NCBI RefSeq assembly: GCF_018614075.1
Contig: NZ_JAGGOZ010000012.1
Span: 1-40,597, forward strand
DNA length: 40,597 bases
DNA from: Streptomyces sp. ISL-94
GTDB lineage: Bacteria > Actinomycetota > Actinomycetes > Streptomycetales > Streptomycetaceae
Direction: 5' to 3'
Position 1 is the stretch's first letter, and the number at the start of each line of letters is the position of its first letter. Position numbers and translations under genes: made by a program. The notes beneath the pieces are model-generated. The model did not search any database, was not told the DNA's origin, and saw only the letters and a list, made by a program, of their open reading frames with translations. Below are positions 40,550-40,597 of this stretch, in pieces.

Positions 40550-40597
40550 CCACCCCGCAGCTGGAGACGGCCTCGCACACCTCCTAATGCTGTTGTC

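Noticed and set aside
40233..40580. 115-residue minus-strand open frame at the right end
   Set aside because: Its GTG directly abuts an AGGAGG with no spacing, most of it is antisense to the cupin domain, and it has no recognisable domain.

Overview
The window reads as chromosomal DNA of a Streptomyces-like actinomycete. G+C is very high throughout, third codon positions are almost always G or C, GTG starts are common, most neighbouring genes overlap by 4 bases (ATGA or GTGA), and many proteins carry Pro/Ala/Gly-rich low-complexity tails. I see no tRNA, rRNA, CRISPR array or intact insertion sequence.

Left part, 1-3209, all on the minus strand: the first ~317 codons of an Mce/Mla-type lipid-import ATPase (its 3' end lies outside the window), an ECF-like sigma factor with a hydrophobic and proline-rich C-terminal extension, and a secreted lytic transglycosylase.

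3730-10095, minus strand: a compact peptide-export locus. A 79-residue precursor with a double-glycine leader and a Cys-free core is followed by a perfect 15-bp hairpin. Then come an HlyD-like adaptor, an ABC exporter with a C39 peptidase domain, and a second ABC permease/ATPase, all of the NHLM/NHLP bacteriocin-export type. No lanthionine synthetase, cyclodehydratase or radical-SAM gene is present, so the product may be an unmodified peptide.

10553-13913, minus strand: a three-gene operon of a GT2 glycosyltransferase, an MFS transporter and a TolB-like beta-propeller protein. It diverges from the next block.

14223-37161: a large surface-polysaccharide locus made of two converging gene sets. 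The plus-strand set encodes a Gfo/Idh/MocA sugar dehydrogenase, an SDR epimerase/dehydratase, two different DegT-type aminotransferases, a PglD/NeuD-like acyltransferase, a very large secreted multidomain protein, two GT2 enzymes, and a protein that fuses a Wzz-like chain-length domain to a Wzy/WaaL-like polymerase/ligase domain. A second Wzz-like gene lies on the minus strand inside this set. The minus-strand set (36126 down to 27677) encodes a predicted alpha/alpha-toroid protein of unknown function, a WecG/TagA glycosyltransferase, a UDP-sugar 6-dehydrogenase, a UDP-GlcNAc 2-epimerase, a third Wzz, a Wzx flippase, a membrane-anchored beta-helix protein and a GT2. A LbH acetyltransferase sits just upstream (36562-37161). 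Together the dehydrogenase (WbpA type), Gfo/Idh (WbpB), C-3 aminotransferase (WbpE), acetyltransferase (WbpD) and 2-epimerase (WbpI) could supply every step from UDP-GlcNAc to a 2,3-diacetamido-2,3-dideoxy-mannuronic acid donor, which WecG could transfer to a lipid carrier. This is inference from family membership. No initiating phosphoglycosyl transferase is visible.

Right end, 37290-40437: a DHA2-type MFS exporter overlapping a SAM methyltransferase with a His/Gly-rich N-terminus, divergent from an XRE-cupin regulator. A perfect 6-6-6 dyad in the 77-bp gap between them is a natural operator candidate.
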